This document shows positions 33,595 through 36,056 of a DNA stretch of 36,056 bases, piece after piece. How positions within the stretch are numbered: position 1 is the stretch's first letter; every line of letters begins with the position of its first letter. The notes beneath the pieces were generated by a model, which saw only the letters and a program-made list of their open reading frames with translations, did no database searches and was not told the DNA's origin. This DNA comes from Bacteroidota bacterium (GTDB lineage Bacteria > Bacteroidota > Bacteroidia > Flavobacteriales_D > Crocinitomicaceae). Made by a program: the position numbers and the translations under genes. The stretch lies in assembly GCA_016868915.1 (NCBI GenBank), contig VGFL01000015.1, forward strand, positions 1 through 36,056, read 5' to 3'.

Positions 33595-36056
33595 ATGAAA
33601 AAGCATTTAATTGCACTTTTAATTGGCATCACTTTCATTTCATCAGATGCTTTGGCCTATCTCGGGCCGAATGATAAAAGTAACAAACCTCAAAATAAGC
33701 CTAAGGGTGCAAATTGTAGTCCGGCAACGGCTAAATTATTCATGGAGTTTAACGACGTAAAGGCATTAATTGAACAGGGTGGTAGTATGTTTCAAAATAG
33801 ACAAGCGGGAGTTGCGTCATATGAGATTCCAAAAAATAGTGGTCTTCACGTAATCTTTGCTGGGGCCCTTTGGATGGGGGGAACGGACGTTAATGGTCAG
33901 TTAAAACTTGCGGCTTTAAGGTATCGTCAGGGAAATGATTTTTGGCCTGGTCCACTTACTGTAAACCCTGGTTCAGGGACCTTTGATCCAGGTGCTCCTG
34001 TTGGTGATGATGCCACAAGAGATTTTGGTGAGGCCAATATAGATCCTGATCAATGTCTAGCTTATGATAAATTTTACACCATCAGGAAAGCTGAAGTTAT
34101 TCGATTTAATATTTGGTGGGAATGCAATAACGGAATAGTCACTGAAGGATGCTCGGATATCACTCCTCCCACTAATGACGAATTAAATCGTATTTATGGA
34201 TGGCCTGCGCATGGTGATGTGTCTCGAGGACAAGATTATTTTTTAGCGCCGTTTTATGATAGAGATGCGGATGGAAATTACAATCCCGATCAAGGTGATC
34301 ATCCATGGTATGATGATATTCTAGGAAGGGATGATATTGAATGTGGTATTGATCGCCGGATTTCTTTGTTCGGTGATGAGACTCATTGGTGGGTATTTAA
34401 TGATAAAGGAAATATTCATACTGAAACAAATGGAGATCCGATAGGTATGGAGATTCGCGCACAAGCCTTTTCATTTGCTACGAATGACGAAATCAATAGA
34501 ATGACTTTTTATAATTATGAATTGATTAACCGCGGTACTCAAACACTTTATGATACCTATTTTTCGCAATATTTGGATGCGGATGTTGGTAACTACGCTG
34601 ACGATTACACGGGTTGTGATGTTTCTAGAGGTCTGGGATATATGTACAATGGAGATTTAAATGATGAAAGTGACGGTGGTCGTCCAGGTTATGGTGAGAA
34701 CCCCCCAGCTGTTGGATGTGATTTCTTTGAAGGACCTTATCAGGATGCCGATGGTGTTGACAATGTTGGGCCATACATTGATAATGCAACTCAAACTCTG
34801 ATAACACCTACTGTGACTGATGCGCTTGCCAACGGCGGAATCGTATACAGGGGAATTGGTATTGGGTACAGTGATGGTATTATTGATAACGAACGTTTCG
34901 GTATGCGTCGCTTTACTTACTATACATCGACCTCTGCTTATCCATACAATGACCCAGGTCCTGCGGCTGAATATTACAACTTTATGAAGGGTAATTGGGC
35001 AAATGGTTCGCAAATGTTCTACGGAGGTTTGGGTTACACGGGGTCCAACGGAGTTTCATCAACAGAGTCAAGTTATATGTTTCCAGGATCATCTGATCCA
35101 CTTCAATGGTCAACCAGTGGTCAGGATATGACGGGCGATTTTCCGGATGGATGGGATGAGTCAACAAATAATAACCCTCCCGGCGATAGACGTTTTGTGC
35201 AGTCTGCTGGTCCTTTTACTTTGAAGCCTGGAGCAATAAATAACATTACTGTTGGGATTGTTTATGGTAGAAGTACAGACGGTGGTTTAATGTCATCAGT
35301 AGAGGCTATGAAACGTGCCGATACAAAGGCGCAAGCGTTGTTTGATGCATGTTTTAAAATTTTATCTCCGCCAGATGCCCCTAAAGTGACAATACAAGAA
35401 TTAGAAAATGAGTTAATTCTAATGTTGGAAAATCCTTCATCCTCCAATAACTATCAAGAAAATTACAAGGAATTGGATGAAATTAATATTCCTGATCCAA
35501 CTGTTGACAGGTATTATCGTTTTGAGGGATACCAGATTTTTCAATTAAAAGATGATAAAGTGTCAGTAGCAGATATTTCCGATCCTACAAAGGCAAGACT
35601 CGTGGCACAATGTGATCTTAAAAATGACATTTCGCGACTAATTAATTTTGAATTTGATGAGGCTTTAGGATTTTCAGTTCCTGTTGAAAAAGTTGACGGT
35701 GAAAATAAGGGAATCCGTCATTCATTTAGGATAACGGATGATGCCTTCGCTCAAGGTCAGAGAACCTTAGTTAATCATAAAACATACTATTATGTCGCGA
35801 TTGCATACGCTCACAATGAGTACGGTAAATATGATCCAAACGACCCGGAATTTTTAAATGGGCAAAAAATACCTTATATTTCATCGAGATTAAATTTTGA
35901 TGGAACTGCAATTAGTGCATACGCTGCCGTTCCTCACAATCCAATTCCTGAGGCCGATGGTACAATGCAAATGATTGAATATGGGTCTTCTCCGCAAATC
36001 ACTCGATTGGATGGATACGGCAATGGAAATCGATCTTTAGATTTTACTCCTTCCAC
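33595..36056 (+). CDS. Large secreted protein (partial, C-terminus outside window)
   Basis: An open frame of about 820 codons that runs through the end of the window. The signal peptide MKKHLIALLIGITFISSDALA is cleaved near residue 21. The body is rich in Asp, Gly, Asn and Tyr. A calcium-loop-like stretch DRDADGNYNPDQGD starts at D222, followed by a segment of the type DDYTGCDVSRGLGYMYNGD and YGENPPAVGC. I recall this pattern from large type IX secretion substrates of Bacteroidetes, which end in a sorting domain; that end is not in the window, so secretion by type IX is an inference. It starts 20 nt after the TonB receptor and is likely in the same operon. Function unknown. Confidence 0.85.
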   Translation, partial: MKKHLIALLIGITFISSDALAYLGPNDKSNKPQNKPKGANCSPATAKLFMEFNDVKALIEQGGSMFQNRQAGVASYEIPKNSGLHVIFAGALWMGGTDVNGQLKLAALRYRQGNDFWPGPLTVNPGSGTFDPGAPVGDDATRDFGEANIDPDQCLAYDKFYTIRKAEVIRFNIWWECNNGIVTEGCSDITPPTNDELNRIYGWPAHGDVSRGQDYFLAPFYDRDADGNYNPDQGDHPWYDDILGRDDIECGIDRRISLFGDETHWWVFNDKGNIHTETNGDPIGMEIRAQAFSFATNDEINRMTFYNYELINRGTQTLYDTYFSQYLDADVGNYADDYTGCDVSRGLGYMYNGDLNDESDGGRPGYGENPPAVGCDFFEGPYQDADGVDNVGPYIDNATQTLITPTVTDALANGGIVYRGIGIGYSDGIIDNERFGMRRFTYYTSTSAYPYNDPGPAAEYYNFMKGNWANGSQMFYGGLGYTGSNGVSSTESSYMFPGSSDPLQWSTSGQDMTGDFPDGWDESTNNNPPGDRRFVQSAGPFTLKPGAINNITVGIVYGRSTDGGLMSSVEAMKRADTKAQALFDACFKILSPPDAPKVTIQELENELILMLENPSSSNNYQENYKELDEINIPDPTVDRYYRFEGYQIFQLKDDKVSVADISDPTKARLVAQCDLKNDISRLINFEFDEALGFSVPVEKVDGENKGIRHSFRITDDAFAQGQRTLVNHKTYYYVAIAYAHNEYGKYDPNDPEFLNGQKIPYISSRLNFDGTAISAYAAVPHNPIPEADGTMQMIEYGSSPQITRLDGYGNGNRSLDFTPS

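Noticed and set aside
34625-35447. Several minus-strand open frames of 60-118 codons
   Set aside because: They lie antisense to the long secreted-protein gene, which has no stop to the window end, and have low-complexity His- or Ile-rich translations.

Overview
The window is AT-rich DNA from a Bacteroidetes, most likely a member of the Flavobacteriales (Crocinitomicaceae/Cryomorphaceae-like; the family is an inference). Signs of this are gliding-type ABC genes (gldF, gldG), a GWxTD protein, DUF4296 and DUF2452 proteins, a bacterial geranylgeranylglyceryl-phosphate synthase-type enzyme, a TonB receptor with a carboxypeptidase-regulatory-like N-terminus, and repeated matches to the Bacteroidetes promoter (TTG, about 20 nt, TAnnTTTG) in place of sigma70 boxes. 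No insertion sequence, prophage, tRNA or CRISPR array was seen; it reads as ordinary chromosome.

Layout. Positions 1-155 hold the 3' end of an rRNA operon (5S rRNA and terminator). Next come a small lipoprotein and a membrane protein (both minus), then a radical SAM/SPASM protein (plus) converging on murB and a small gene (minus). At 4.1-6.6 kb an amino-acid permease and a class V aminotransferase-like enzyme form a two-gene operon. It converges on a minus-strand gldF-gldG-DUF4340 operon (6.6-10.1 kb). A plus operon at 10.4-12.8 kb encodes a polyprenol-phosphate mannosyltransferase-like enzyme, dihydroorotase and a DUF4296 lipoprotein, with 4-nt ATGA overlaps. After it lie a DUF2452 protein, a LolA-like chaperone and an outer-membrane beta-barrel protein.

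At 15.0-19.2 kb a Y-family polymerase with a clamp-binding motif sits beside a short DnaE with a degenerate PHP domain, a likely translesion pair. From 29.7 kb back to 19.2 kb everything is on the minus strand: phosphopantetheinyl transferase, GGGP synthase, FtsK, a DEAH helicase, a GWxTD protein, a family 2 glycosyltransferase, a metallo-beta-lactamase/double-rhodanese protein and an aldo/keto reductase. The window closes with a plus-strand pair: a large TonB-dependent receptor, and a secreted protein with an Asp-rich calcium-loop-like motif that runs off the end at 36056.

Most of the content is housekeeping or cell-envelope. The least described parts are the TonB receptor/secreted protein pair, the permease/aminotransferase operon and the two-polymerase cassette. 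Structurally, all five convergent gene pairs overlap or abut with essentially no spacer, and two genes have a promoter box only 4 nt from the start codon, suggesting near-leaderless transcripts.
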